This document shows, piece after piece, positions 27,733 through 40,260 of a stretch of 64,000 nt of DNA; positions within the stretch are counted from its first letter, which is position 1, and each line of letters begins with the position of its first letter. The notes under the pieces were generated by a model that did not search any database, had not been told where the DNA came from, and was given only the letters and a program-made list of their open reading frames with translations. The stretch is taken from NCBI RefSeq assembly GCF_001625215.2, contig NC_030387.2:5422501-5486500 (forward strand), in the 5' to 3' direction. The DNA comes from Daucus carota subsp. sativus (lineage: Eukaryota > Streptophyta > Magnoliopsida > Apiales > Apiaceae). Made by a program: the position numbers and the translations under genes.

Positions 27733-28560
27733 TTATAAAAAATCATAACTTTTTTATGCAATGTGAATTTTTAAAAGAGATTTTCTATATTAAATCAGCC
27801 ATTTAAATTTAAATCAAAAATATATTATGTAGTTTCCTTGAACTTGATCAAAATACACTTGATTACTCATACTTGAGTTTATTTACAATTGACACTCTTG
27901 AAAAAAAAAATCAGGACAAATTTCGTTCGTTAATTAAATTTGTAACTAAATCATATAATTTATGATTTTACCTAAAATTATATTTACAATTCAGATTTAT
28001 ATTTAGGAAAATATTAAATTATTTTAATTTAAATTTACTTGCATAATTTGATTGATTAACTAAAGAGATGATTTAATTGTAATCTTTTTAAGAGATGATT
28101 ATTATGTAATCCTTGAGCACAATTGGATGCTCAGACCACCTTTAAGAATATTTTTAAACAAATACTCAAATTATAAGACTATAAGGCATATTAGTCCAAA
28201 AAAAAGTATTTAATCTTTACAAAAAAATGAATATAAGTTATTTTATGTAATTTTCATAACCTTAATTCCTAGTGAATATTTCAATTAATAAAATTGATAA
28301 ACTCAAGCAATCACGATGATCCTTGATCATTATAAATTGATAGCTGGAAATTGTAGGATCAGAATTATAAAAAAATCTTCATAAGAAAAAATTAAAAACA
28401 CATAGATGCCTAAGGAAATATTTATATAAACTTCTTCTTATAATTAAATTTTGTTTAAAGAGCGTTCCAAAAAAAAAAAAAAATTTGTTTAAAGTATAAT
28501 TATATGGATCTAGGACAGGATAATAGAAAGAAAATTTAGTGTTTGATACAGTTTTTACCA

Positions 28561-28712
28561 AAATTGAGTTCTGCTTGGTTTTGAGTTGTACTTAATACGT
28601 GATTCTTGCATAATTGAGTTCTGCTTAGCATGAATTGTGCTTAATATGTGATTCTTGTCATAATTGAGTTCTACTTAGTATTGAGTTGTGCTTAATATGT
28701 GATTTTGTTAAG
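28561..28712. repeat. about 50-bp tandem repeat, three copies
   Basis: Three imperfect copies of a unit containing AATTGAGTTCTGCTTAG and CTTAATATGTGATTCTTG. Further short duplications of AAAGAGCATCCTCATAT follow at 28877-28975. Confidence 0.6.
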
Positions 28713-29219
28713 TTAGAAGATTAAGAAAAATAAATAAGCTTTTAAAAAAGGAATAGAAATACAAAATATTCATCAATATAATGAAGAATAATTGAATCCC
28801 ACATTCTAAATATTCATATTATGAAATCTTAATTTTTTGTTGCCCTGATAGCTGATGCTCAACTGTTAATTGTTAAAAGAGCATCCTCATATTTAGCAAC
28901 AACAAAAAAAAGAAAAGAAAAAAAGAGCATCCTCATATGCTCAACTTTTAATTGTTAAAAGAGCATCCTCATATTAAATTAATTAGTCATTTAAATTTAA
29001 AAGAATAATATATAAAAGACAAACAAAAATAAAGACATTTGCGAGAAAAACACTTGGCATGAAAGCAGGATAGCAGCAATTTGTCACATAGTTGTCAGCA
29101 ACAACTTGTCACATAGTTATCTCAAGGTAGTAATTATCAAGTCGAAGTCTTGTGTATATATAAAGACATGGAATGATATACTCCTAGCTCTGCAGAGACA
29201 GCTAGAGAGTTGGGTGAAA

Positions 29220-31491
29220 ATGAGTTCCATGAAGACATTTGCATTGTGTGTTTTCTTCACATGGGCTAGCTTTTGTATGAGTGAGAGAGTGGAACTTAAC
29301 ATAAGAAGTGTTACATCTGTAGCAAAAACTGATGAAGATTTTATCTGTGCAACTATTGATTTATGGCCTTCAACCAAGTGTGATTACAATCAGTGTCCAT
29401 GGCCTAAAGTTGGCCTTCTTGAGTTGGTAAATTTCACTTTCTTTTTGTGTTCGATTTGTTATTAACAAATTTTTCTGTTCTGTAATAACTGAAATATCTT
29501 GTATTAATCTGTGGATGATTTTCAGGATTTGAAGAATAAGGTTTTTGCTAATGCCATCAAAGGTAAGTCCTTACTCTGTTATTCTCCATGCAATTTAACA
29601 ATTTTAAATATCAAGCTTTGAGTTTTGAGTGAGGAATAGATGTTGAAGTTTACTTGTACTTGTGGTGAACAATTGTTTTGTTGGCTTGTCTAACTTATGA
29701 AAATTGAATCACGCGAAGCATTCGACCCCTTGAGAATAAGAATTGGAGGGTCACTGGAAGATCAGACTGTTTACAAGATTGGATTGGTCACCAAATGTCC
29801 GCATTTCAAAAACAAGATGAATGTGAGACGTTTTGGATTTTCCAACGGTTGCATCACCATGGAAAGATGGGATGAGCTCAACCACTTGTTCAACGAAACT
29901 GGGTAAGTTTCTTCTGTGTGTGATTTTCTGGTAATATATGAAATCTGGTATATACCAGTGACTGGTTTAATTGGTAATCGTTGCAGGGCTAAAGTGACGT
30001 TCAGTCTGAATGCTCTTCGTGGAAGGAAATTAGAAAAGAAGAACAGCACACTTTGGGTAGGTGATTGGAACAAAATAAATGCCCAGGAATTCATGAAGTA
30101 CACCATCTCCAAAGGTTACAAGATTGATTCGTATGAACTTGGTCAGTAAAAGCAAACTTCGTATTTACATGCCGGGTGCATACATATATTTGTGATTAGT
30201 TTTTAGCACGTTTGATAGTGTAAATCAATGCAACTTGTATACAGGAAATGAGCTATCTGCATCTGGGGTTTCTGCAAAGGTTAAGGCTCGACAATATGGA
30301 AAAGACATGATTGTTCTTAGCAACCTTGTAAAAAGGCTGTATGCCAACTCTTCTTATCAGCCAAAGCTATTGGGTCCTGCTGGCTTCTACGATCAGGACT
30401 GGTTCAATGAATTCCTCCAGGTTTCGGGACCAGGAATTGTTCATGGTTTAACTCACCATATCTACAATCTTGGTCCAGGTATACAATCTATACATGTCAG
30501 ACATGATTTTAGATGTATAATAGTAAAGTTTGTCCATTCCGAAATCTAACTGTGTAGTAATGGATTCAGGTGTTGATGCAAACCTTATAAATAAAGTTCA
30601 AGACCCCTATTTCCTAGACGAAATAGCACAAACATTCAAAGATGTTTCGGAATCAGTTAAGCTATATGGGCCATGGAGTGGCGCATGGGTTGGGGAATCT
30701 GGAGGTGCTTACAATAGCGGTGGCAAACATGTCTCCAATACCTTTGCTAATGGTTTTTGGTATTTGGATCAGCTGGGAATGTCCTCCACTTTCGATCATA
30801 AGGTGTACTGCAGACAAGCTTTGATCGGAGGAAACTATGGTCTTCTTAATACAACTACATTTGCCCCTAACCCCGATTACTATGGGTAAGCAGTCCTTAT
30901 ATACAAATATGTTTCAGTCTTCATCCTGACAATGTTTAATTGCAATCTCTCTTTTTTTTAACAGCGCGTTGTTGTGGCATCGCCTCATGGGAACTAGAGT
31001 TCTTCAAGTTAGTCATGATGGATCTCCTTATCTACGTTCATACGCGCATTGTTCCAAACATTCTGTGAGTTTATTCTTAGCTTGGTACATTTTTTTACAA
31101 ATTTTTGGTAAAAGGCAATGTTTGCGGGAAATTTGATATGTGTTATTACTTATGTATGCAGAAAAGAGGTGACATAACGGTGCTTCTGATAAATATGTCA
31201 AACTCTACCACTTTTATAGTAAATACTAGGAATGATCTAAATCTTTACCCAAGTGAACGTACCGTGAGGCTCCCACCAAGAGAAGAGTACCATCTGACAC
31301 CAGAAGACGGCAACATTCAAAGCGAAGTAGTGTTATTGAACGATACACCATTGAAGCTTACAAAGTCGATGGATATCCCAAATCTGAACCCAGCATTTGC
31401 TTCTCCACTTGATCCTATCAAAGTTGCACCTGATTCTTTTGTCTTTGCAGTCCTAAGAGGTTTTGACGCTCCTGCTTGTTCTTCTTCATAA
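29220..31491 (+). CDS. heparanase-like GH79 protein
   Basis: Plant GH79 glycosidase (heparanase-like / beta-glucuronidase group), secreted, expected to act on cell-wall or arabinogalactan glucuronides. Eight exons: 29220-29426, 29526-29562, 29719-29902, 29987-30141, 30245-30478, 30570-30885, 30965-31064, 31162-31491. They sum to 1563 nt, giving 520 residues, the normal family length. A signal peptide covers about residues 1-20 (MKTFALCVFFTWASF). The acid/base Glu is in ELGNE (about E197) and the nucleophile Glu in AWVGESGG (about E315). Also visible are DPLRIRIGGSLEDQ and the C-terminal beta-domain. I chose the ATG at 29220 because the frame further upstream opens without ATG. It runs convergently with the RING gene, 772 bp apart. 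Confidence 0.9.
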
Positions 31492-32263
31492 GTAGCAGAA
31501 GAGACTGCGGTTTTCATATGATTAGTATAGGAAGACTTCAGCAGAGTAATTACGTTATAGGTTATAGTCATTTGCATTTACAATTTTGCCAGTTTACTTT
31601 AAGCATGGTCTGTCCAGGTTTGGATAAGTCTGAGGTTTACATGAACAATTTTACGGTATCCTGTTATCAATGGTTTAGGAATATATGTAACTTAGCTACA
31701 CGACTCTTTCCTTTACCAGTGGTCTAAAGAATAGGAGCACATGCACTACCTTACATAAGACTGATAGATATAGGTTACATGACCAATTTTACAGTATTCT
31801 GTTATCAATAGTTTAGAAATATATGTAACTCGGCTCTTATAGACTCGACTCTTCCCTTAACCAATGGTCTAAAGAATAGGAGTACATGCACTGCCTTTAC
31901 ATAAGAACTATCTCACTGGAAGAGGACAAAACGGAAACAATCAAAGTTGCAAAGATAACAGGACCTCTAAATTAGCACTGGTAAGAGTTCGTGCTTGATG
32001 CAGACAAAGTCTTGACATCGAAGCCTAAAAAATTAGAAATCATAACTTTATGCAACTCATATACACAATACAATTTCCACCATTCCAAAACTAACATTAA
32101 TAGCAAATAAACATAAGTAACTAATACTTAATCGTTATCAAATATAATTTATTCGAAGAGAACCACAATGACTTGTTACAAGAGGATAAAGCAATCAAAA
32201 TACATCATCACCACAAGTAGTGTGATGGGGCTACAACTTCCAACAAACTTGAAAAAATTCCAG
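31492..32263. other. convergent 3' spacer
   Basis: Between the GH79 stop and the RING stop. Two imperfect copies of about 120 bp (31640-31760 and 31765-31895, sharing ACAATTTTACGGTATCCTGT / ACCAATTTTACAGTATTCTG) lie just past the GH79 gene. No gene is seen. Confidence 0.5.
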
Positions 32264-33061
32264 TCATGTGGCCAGTTCTCTTGCGAGCCACTCCAATGCA
32301 GGATATGTGAAATACAATACCAGGAAAGATGGGAGCGCAAACAGAACAGTAATAAGTAAATACAAGGCTAAGATGGCAACACTTGCAGGGATTGCGAAAA
32401 TAACAATCAGAAGAACTAAGATTACCAATGGGATCTTGGCTGTTAAGTTGATGAAGAAATCCAAGGATTTATGGAAGGAATGGGTCCTCTCTGGACTAAC
32501 AGAACCACCGATACCATTACCATTATCACTATTTGACCCCGAGTGTCCTGATGGATGGGACCTCCTCAAACTTACACCAGTGGAATGATTTACAGTACAT
32601 GAAGCACTTTTTGCAGACCAGAGTGGTTGAGAGTCCCCAACAGTTAAGGAAGGGGACTTCAGCCTGTCACCATTTAAGCTCTCTACCATCCAAAGGAGAA
32701 AGTAGTTCTTGCAAGGAAATTTGAGGTTACCTTTGTAAACCAGTCGTAAAGTTAACAAGTGGCACCAAGGGCATGAGATGAAGAATGGAATCTGGACTTT
32801 TTGGTTCGAGAACTTATAAACAGCTAACTGAAGCCCTAGGACACAATTTTTGCAGAGTGTGTGGCCACACCATAAGACATAGGGCACGTTCTCCACAATA
32901 TTAAAAGATTCACAACATATTGGACATTCGAGTCCATCATCAGAACTGTCATTTGAGCAGGTTTCATCATCTGAGATATCTAAAGAAGCTTGACTTTGGT
33001 CCAAAGAATTTTTGTTGATCCCTCCAATGCTTCCAATAGCTTTTGTGATGAAACCCCACAT
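32264..33061 (-). CDS. membrane-anchored RING-type E3 ligase candidate
   Basis: A 265-residue, single-exon protein. A C3HC4 RING occupies about residues 46-100: CPICCESF, WCGHTLCKNC and, after a long insert, CPWC. The conserved tract NVPYVLWCGHTLCKNCVLGL is typical of a small plant RING family. It is followed by YKGNLKFPCKNYFLLWMVES, a Ser/Gly-rich linker and two adjacent hydrophobic helices (about 205-255), which would anchor it in a membrane. The start is the ATG at 33061; the open frame runs 24 bases further but only from TTG. GA-rich sequence near 34430-34520 could be a distal 5' UTR exon. The role as an E3 ligase is inferred from the RING. Confidence 0.82.
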   Translation of the reverse strand: MWGFITKAIGSIGGINKNSLDQSQASLDISDDETCSNDSSDDGLECPICCESFNIVENVPYVLWCGHTLCKNCVLGLQLAVYKFSNQKVQIPFFISCPWCHLLTLRLVYKGNLKFPCKNYFLLWMVESLNGDRLKSPSLTVGDSQPLWSAKSASCTVNHSTGVSLRRSHPSGHSGSNSDNGNGIGGSVSPERTHSFHKSLDFFINLTAKIPLVILVLLIVIFAIPASVAILALYLLITVLFALPSFLVLYFTYPALEWLARELAT

Positions 33062-34553
33062 GGTGACAGAGAAGACGTCAATCAATAGAAATTGGTCAAC
33101 TGAAGTATTTTGAAAATTTCTGACTCGTAAATTTTATTAATTTATCAAATACACAGTTGGTCCCCACAATCTCTACAGCTGAAATTCTGACTTCCATGGG
33201 TCTTTAGATTCCTCCAACTGAACCTGGAGCAGTGTTGCGTAGTTAGAAGTAAATTTCAAATGTCTCACACTCACAGACGAAGAAACAGTGACACATAACC
33301 TAAACAGATAATAGGTAAAAGTACAGATATGCTTCTGTAGAATTTAGTAAGTAGATCATATAAAATAAAAGTGCCAAAATTATATATAGTGGTATCTAAA
33401 TAGAGCTAGATGCGCACATGAGTAGAGTATATTATAAAAGAACACTAAATATTTTACTTTCTTTAGGTTTCAAGTACAATCCACATATTTCTTTCTCAGT
33501 AATTTATTAGCCTATATATATGGACTCGCTAGTAAATTGATTTATCATTAAATTACATTGTTTCGTCAAGTATAAAAGATATTAGTATTGTAACTGTTTC
33601 AGTGAAACAGCTCTCCGTCATTGACAGAAAGGGTTTAATACTTGTAATTCTATGATTATCTTCTATAAATTAAGAACAAATGGATTTTTGCCATTACCAC
33701 CCTCCGTCCCAGCGTCCCTCCTCTCTCAACCCAAGAGCCAGACCGGAAGTGAAAAAGATAAGTTATGCATTGTTCAAAAAATAGCTCTTAATGCAGTAAG
33801 CACTGTAATATCATCTACCAAAGTGTCTTCTTAAGCCTCTAATCAGAAGTAGTAAGCCCTAGAAGCTCATACTATAATTAAAAACTTTTGGAACGCGTAA
33901 TACTTTCTCTTTTAGGCATTGGAAGTCTCATAGAAGTTTCAAAAATGAGGGATCAATTCAAGTTTTGTATAATTCTTTCAGGATCGTTAGCCGCACCATT
34001 ATATGAAAAATTGTGCCCCAAACTATCTACCTACTGAAATTCATAGTACTATATAAAATTCATATCTAATGAGTCTATCTCAAATTCGCCTTCCCCGACC
34101 CTACCCGATTCAATATCTTTCCACAGTTTTACATTCATACAGGTTTATAACTTCATACATAATCCAGATTCATGACATTTTTTCTAGACTATAAAATATT
34201 AAAATATAATTCTGAGTGACAGTTAAACAAACAGTGGAAACATAAATTGAAAATAATATGATCGGATTGCATTTCACACAGATGGTTAGCAGTTGCAGAA
34301 ATGAAGCAGATGCGGAGGAGTCGAAGAACAAATGCAAAATCAAAATGAAATGAAAACAACAATGATAAATATAAATTCAAGTGAACAACTTACAGAAATG
34401 GTGGAAGAAGCATTGCAGAAGAAGAATAGATCAAGAGGTAGAGGAGGATTCTCTCTCTATATCCTCTCTCTCTCTCCCCACACTATCTCGCCTCTCTCTT
34501 TCCGTGATTCAGAACATCCAAGCTAGATCTTTTTGTGGTGAAACAAACTACTA
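33062..34553. other. RING gene upstream region
   Basis: No gene seen. CT-rich sequence at 34445-34505 (GA-rich on the minus strand) resembles a plant 5' UTR, so the RING transcript may start near 34520 with a 5' UTR intron. This is inference only. Confidence 0.35.
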
Positions 34554-34788
34554 CTCCCTCCGTCCCATTTTAACTGCTTTTGATTTTTTTACACGTATTT
34601 TAAGGTATTAAAAAAATCATATCTAAACATAATCATTCTTTATAAAATGTATATCAAATGAAAGTTTAGAATCTAAACTTTAATTTGATATAAAAATTGA
34701 ATTTTTTTATTAAGTGTAGATATAGATTTTTTGCATCTCAATATACGTGTTAAAAAGTCAAACATCAGTTAAAATGGGACAGAGGGAG
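34554..34788. mobile_element. Stowaway MITE
   Basis: 235 bp with well-kept ends CTCCCTCCGTCCCATTTTA and TAAAATGGGACAGAGGGAG, flanked by TA (34552-34553, 34789-34790). It is younger than the 440-665 copy, judging by its better ends. Confidence 0.85.
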
Positions 34789-35275
34789 TAATAAATTGCC
34801 TGACAAAAAAAAAACTACTAGTAATAAATTACAAAACTGAAATAATCTATATCTATATCTATATAATCCTAATTTGTGAATACAAACAAATTGACAAATG
34901 ACCTTTTCTGCCCTTTTCAATTTCTATTCATTATACTTTTCAAGGTCTTATCCGTAATTGCACAAGCTTAATGGGGCAACCAAGTGAAAACGGGTACTGA
35001 CCCATTACCAAAACAATTGTTTCCTTCGTGTTTTGCTGGAGGATCCGAAATCCAGCGGAGGATCCAGTCTTATTTTCGAAATGGTTGTTCAGTTGTGACA
35101 ACCCACAATTTCAGGGTACAGTTCTTCCTTCCATTTCAAAAAGCAACTGCTTAGTTTTGAAATGGTTAGTTATTTCGATCAGCTTGAAAACACATCCGAG
35201 AAGACGCAAACTAACCACTATCCGGTGACGCCGCTTCAATGAAGAACCCTCTAATGGGAATGGTGAGGATTTAAC

Positions 35276-37290
35276 ATGGAGAACGTACACCCAAATACAC
35301 AGAGGACGTCTGTCACGCCTAATGGTATGCACCTTCTTTTATTACATTCAGGCTGCGTTTTTTGTAGTGAAGATCGTTCGGGTGATGGCATCACCCCACT
35401 TGGTGCATATGTTTCGTATGCCGATATTGTGTTTGACCGATGTGTTATTGCTGATTTACAGTTTATATTTTGATTTACAGTTTATATTTTGATTTTGCAT
35501 ACCTACTATTTGATATAAGTTCTCAGAGAATTTTTTATTAACTTTTCGTGTTTTGTCCTAGAATAGAAGTAGGTCAAGTGTATGACCTGATTTATAACCA
35601 AAATCTGAAGTTGATTTTATACGCAGAATGAAGGATGGTATTTATTAATTTTGCTTGAATTTTTAGTACAAATCTCAAACTTTTCTGTTCGTTTAGGCTG
35701 GCTGCTTGATATGTTTTGTCATCCTATCTTCACCATATGTAATTTGTTTGAATTTTTTACCAACAAATGAGTGCAAGTGGACATATAAACAAGGTGATGT
35801 TGCAGTTCCTTCATCTCCAAGGCCTGGTGCAGGTATAAAATATGTGTCTACTTGAAACAAATATAGAGAGTACTTTGTAATTTTAGATAAAAATCTGCAA
35901 CTGTATTCATAGATATGTGAAAGAGTTTAACTAAGGAAAACAATAATAAACACTTGAATTTGAAAGTTGATCGTAAAGGAGCAGGTAAATCTGAGACTGA
36001 CTTGAGTCCATAAGAAGATAAGGTATTGCTGGTCCTGTGTATTTCCGCTTCTTAAGAAAATAGGATAGGATGGTCCTGTTATTGTTAACAGTCAACTTTT
36101 GTCACTCAAAACAAATGACAGCTCTGATATGACTGAAATATCGCGAGAGGAATTCAGAGAAATGGACGAACAAATTAGACCACCATTCGTGGTAATGGTC
36201 CAAGACTTTTAACATTTTGACGGACCTGGAAACACAATGTAATGCAAACAACTGGGAAATAGGCAAAGACGGAACAAAATCATGATATAATGGCTTATTA
36301 TCTATCTTTGTAAATTCATTTTCAGCCAGCACCGACTTGATTCAAAGTATATATCTCAAGCAGGATGACCCAAATATTATAGCACTAATGCAACAAGCAG
36401 AAATACTCAGTTCACTCGCACTCAAATTTGATGCAGAGAACAAAGATCAGAGTATTAATAATGCTTGGAAGGTGAGGCAATGACATTGATCTGTTATTAC
36501 GTTTTATAATGTTTTATTTTTTTGAATTTTCACATTAAGGGTGTCAATTTGGATTATTTCTTCAAGCTCTCCTACCATCTTGACTGAGCCATGCTCCTGT
36601 TTTTGTAGCATGTGCCTCTTTTTTTCATGCTATATTATATTTTTATACATAATATCCAGATTCTCCAAGAATTTCTCAGTCAACTTTTACAGGCAATCTT
36701 TACTTATTTGTTTCATTTGTTTCATGTAGCCAAGATGATCCAGGTTCACGGTTAACGACTCCAACTCCTGCTGATAAAACAAACCAGAAACTCTCTCACT
36801 CAAGACAAGCTTCAGGTCAAGTTATCTGCTCTGTGAAGTCCGCATCTTAATAATTGTCGCATACAACGAAATACAGCATATATAAAGCATTAGGCCATTA
36901 CATTTCCTCAATAGAACATTCTTAACATGTGAATGAAATTACAGGTACAAGCCATCGTTTTTAGGCTTCTAGGCTCATAAATTAAGTACAACATGTGCTG
37001 ATCATGGCATGCCATTCCAGATGCCAGCGTCAACAATAAAATTGGCCGTGTCAACGCAACCAACAGGTAAAATATGCTAATAATTTGATCTGTTAGTAAC
37101 AGCCATAAAATATGCTAATAATATTTGAGTATTCTTAATTAACAAAGGTTGCAAGTGCGTCCTGAATTCACTTTTTCGTGCCACTGTAGCATGGTATTCT
37201 GATGAAGCAAGTACCAGACCAAAATATTTGATACATGCTTTAAACAAGGCTGGGAAAACGAGTGGTTCAGGAAGCCAGAAAGTTTCAGGT
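35276..37290 (+). pseudogene. exon-like gene fragments, parent unidentified
   Basis: Several short open pieces have splice-like borders. 35276-35324 (MENVHPNTQRTSVTPN then GT) joins in phase to 35806-35832 (VPSSPRPGA, AG before and GT after). 36326-36471 encodes STDLIQSIYLKQDDPNI and AEILSSLALKFDAENKD, with AG before and GT after. 37190-37290 gives an ATVAWYSDEASTRPKYL tract. Stops intervene and no complete frame exists. I do not recognise the parent gene. The position inside the putative Helitron suggests capture. Confidence 0.35.
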
Positions 37291-38253
37291 AAACTAAATA
37301 CATCAATGCATAAGATGAAGTAGCCCATGCACCTCCATAACATTTCTGTGTTTAACTGTTCATATTTAACAAGGTTGTGCGTTTTATTGTTGTTTAAAAT
37401 ATTTAGTAGATGTGTTCAATTACATTTGGACGGGGAACACATTCCAAGGTGTTTTTTCAATGGACATGGTAATGATTTACATGATATAGGTAAAGTTCTG
37501 CGCTTCTATTCCCAAAATAGTGAGAGACATTGATTTGTATACATTTTTTGACCGCAGGTAAAGCACTGGTAAATTTAGGTAAATCACGGACTATAGCACT
37601 CATCATATGCTTCTGGCCATATTGGAAACAACAAATCAGTTGCGGCACAGAGTATGTTCTCAACATCATTTCCCCCTGTATGGTGTTTATGTGTAATTTT
37701 TTTCTCCACAACTTTTGTGACAAAGGACTGCCTGAGCTTTGCGTAGCTGTGACAGCACTAATTCTAGCTTGGGTCATTTTTTTTATTCTTTTCATGCCTG
37801 AACAATATTCTTTTTGATTTAAAATATATCTTTTCTAGAATGCAAAACTTCTGCGCTTTACATTGGCCATGGTCCATTAGGTGATAGGAACTTATAAATT
37901 TGCAGTTTTTAAATATTTGTCCGCCGATACAATTACATATTGTGGGTGTATTTTCAGTTTCACTTTTAAGCTTCCAGCGACGGGTACTAATATCCGTGTA
38001 CTCAAGATGAAGCAGCATGGATGGAAACGGTTGAAGCATTTAATTTTACTGTTGAACCATCATTTATTGGCATCACTATTGTTATTATGTTAGATGTATA
38101 TTAATCAAATAGCAGTGCATATAAAACATGGTGTAAATAGCAGTGCGTATAAAACATGGTGCATATATGATATTCTGTCTCTACTTTAATTTAGGATGTT
38201 AATGATTTTGATAGAATAGATGAGTTTGGTTTTACAACATGCTTGGATGTACC

Positions 38254-38676
38254 AGGGTGTTGAATGGGAAGAGTCTGACATATTTGAAGGGTCTGTTGAA
38301 TGGGAAGAGAAGTATTGGGAGGCTGCTGATGAATTTGATCACAAGGAACTTGGTTCAGAGAAATCAGGACGTGATTCTGCTGGAAATGTTTGGCGTAAAT
38401 TTTGGAAGGAGTCCATGTACCAGATATTTATATGGCTGATGCAATTCTGTTTTGTTTTCCTACAGAAAGATGGATCTGTGCATTTTGAGAAAACTGCAGA
38501 CAAATGGGGAAAGAACTGTGAGGGAAGTGAATGGCAGGAGAATTGGTGGCCTGGTGGGAATCCGATGGTGCCTCCGGCCAAGCTGAGAAATGTTCGCATA
38601 AGTGGTGCAGCATCGACCCAAACACATCCCTTGAGACATATCATGAGCATGTCTGGCATGAAAGGTACCAAATAAT
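38254..38676 (+). pseudogene. LESV-like starch-matrix protein fragment, broken
   Basis: The tryptophan-rich sequence SVEWEEKYWEAADEFDHKEL, GNVWRKFWKESM, EKTADKWGKNCEGSEWQENWW matches the conserved region of LIKE EARLY STARVATION 1 (LESV), a plastid protein that binds starch glucans with ESV1. After ENWW the frame shifts, and the next part (about 38550-38668) reads AEKCSHKWCSIDPNT, HEHVWHER in another frame. It stops at a point where the parent would go on for a long W-rich stretch. A 42-nt piece between ESMYQ and KDGS looks like a shrunken intron without a GT donor. So this is a truncated, non-functional copy, probably carried by the Helitron. Confidence 0.7.
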
Positions 38677-39582
38677 GAGATGTCAAATTTAGGTTGTCGG
38701 TTCTGTAGATATGATCTTAGTTGGTATTAATCATAAATTGTAAAAGTATACTCCACTTGGTTGTAAGCTGAGAAGGGACAAGGCCTAATTCTTTGTTGAG
38801 AATTCAAGAAACCAGTTATATATATATTTTTTTAGTTATGTAATTCATTTAGGCCGGAATTTTTAATCTGGGAGACTATATCACTTTCATATGTATGTAT
38901 ATTTTGTTTTCTTTCCACTTTGATTAAATTAAAATTGACATATTTATTTAGATTGCAGGACATATGAAGCAGAATTTTTTGCTAGGATTGCTCAGGATGC
39001 ATACAACTACACAGCATAATTGTGACGCTTCTAGCTCGACTCTAAGTTTCTTATCATTCTTTGAGTGGATGGTTAAAGACTTAAAGTGGAGGGAGTTGAA
39101 CACACAGAGTTTGGACAGACAATTATGCTGTTTTGCGAGATTTAGTTTACGCTACTGGTGGTCTCTTTTTTGCTGTTGCCGTAGCGAAGCAGAAAGTGTA
39201 AAAGTTGCAAGAGTACTGTTGGTTAAAGTTTATAATACTCCATTCAGTCTATCAAGTTTCCTGTTTGAATGTTGGCTCTCTGTTATCTTTCAAAATTTTA
39301 GCGCCATTTTATGATATAAATACTAATCACTCAATACTTTTTATCCACTTTTTTATTTTAATAATTAAATATTAATTGCTTCCACAATTTTACCTAAAGG
39401 GTGGACGGAGGAATTGTAATAAAGATTTTAAATCACTAAATAAAGGAATATTACTTTTTTCAAGGAAATTATGAATCTAATACATTTTCATTAAAATTTC
39501 ATTAAGCAAATGAAATTATGGGAGATGAACATAACATTAAACAAATTAGAAAATAAATATTAAATATTTAAAGAATATAAGA

Positions 39583-39757
39583 AGTATAAAGACTTAAGGA
39601 GCACAAAAATTAAAGAACAAAAGAATAAATCACAGAAACCAATATTATAGAATATAAAAAAGAGGAAGAAAACTAAAAATGTATAAGGACTTAAGGAGCA
39701 CAAAAATTAAAAACAAATATTATAGAATATAAAAAAGAGGAAGAAAACTAAAAATTC
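39583..39757. repeat. imperfect tandem duplication in AT-rich spacer
   Basis: Two copies share GACTTAAGGAGCACAAAAAT and AATATAAAAAAGAGGAAG, AAAACTAAAAAT. Non-coding. Confidence 0.5.
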
Positions 39758-40260
39758 TGAACAAAAAGGTATACAAAAGTTTCAAATAGGCCGGATAAAA
39801 AAAAGTTCTCAAAAAGGAAACATATATAATTTTGAACAAGAAAAAGATATAAAGATAAATGTTCTTATAGAGTTAAAAAGTTATTGTACATAAAAAGGTG
39901 AACACACAAAGATATAAATATAAAAAAAAGAAATAAGATATAAACATAAATGAACTAAAAAAACACAGATAAATATAAAAGATAATATTATACTTTAAAC
40001 TGAAAACTATATGCAGCTCTGTTTTAAATACTCCGTTTTTACTTTTAACCAGCCAAATTGACTATATTTTGACTAAAGTTTACGTGTATTATATATTGAA
40101 AATAATAACAAAAATTATATCATTACAAAGTATATTTATGCTATTTTAATAAGAAATTTTCAGATTTTAAAAATAATGAATAGATGATTTATAACATTTA
40201 GTCAAAAATTGATGAATTTTACTTCTTAAAAATCAAAATGAACATGTAAAAGGGACAGCA

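Larger units (their letters stand above)
24794..29219. other. long intergenic region, no supported gene
   Basis: 4.4 kb without a recognisable gene. The first 400 bp should include the ZAT 3' UTR. Segment 25400-26350 is less AT-rich than its surroundings and gives short ORFs (for example 26013-26264), none of which I recognise; it may be a decayed gene. A perfect hairpin sits at 26250-26296. Repeats at 27567-27732 and 28561-28712 are listed separately. The rest is AT-rich spacer. Confidence 0.5.
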
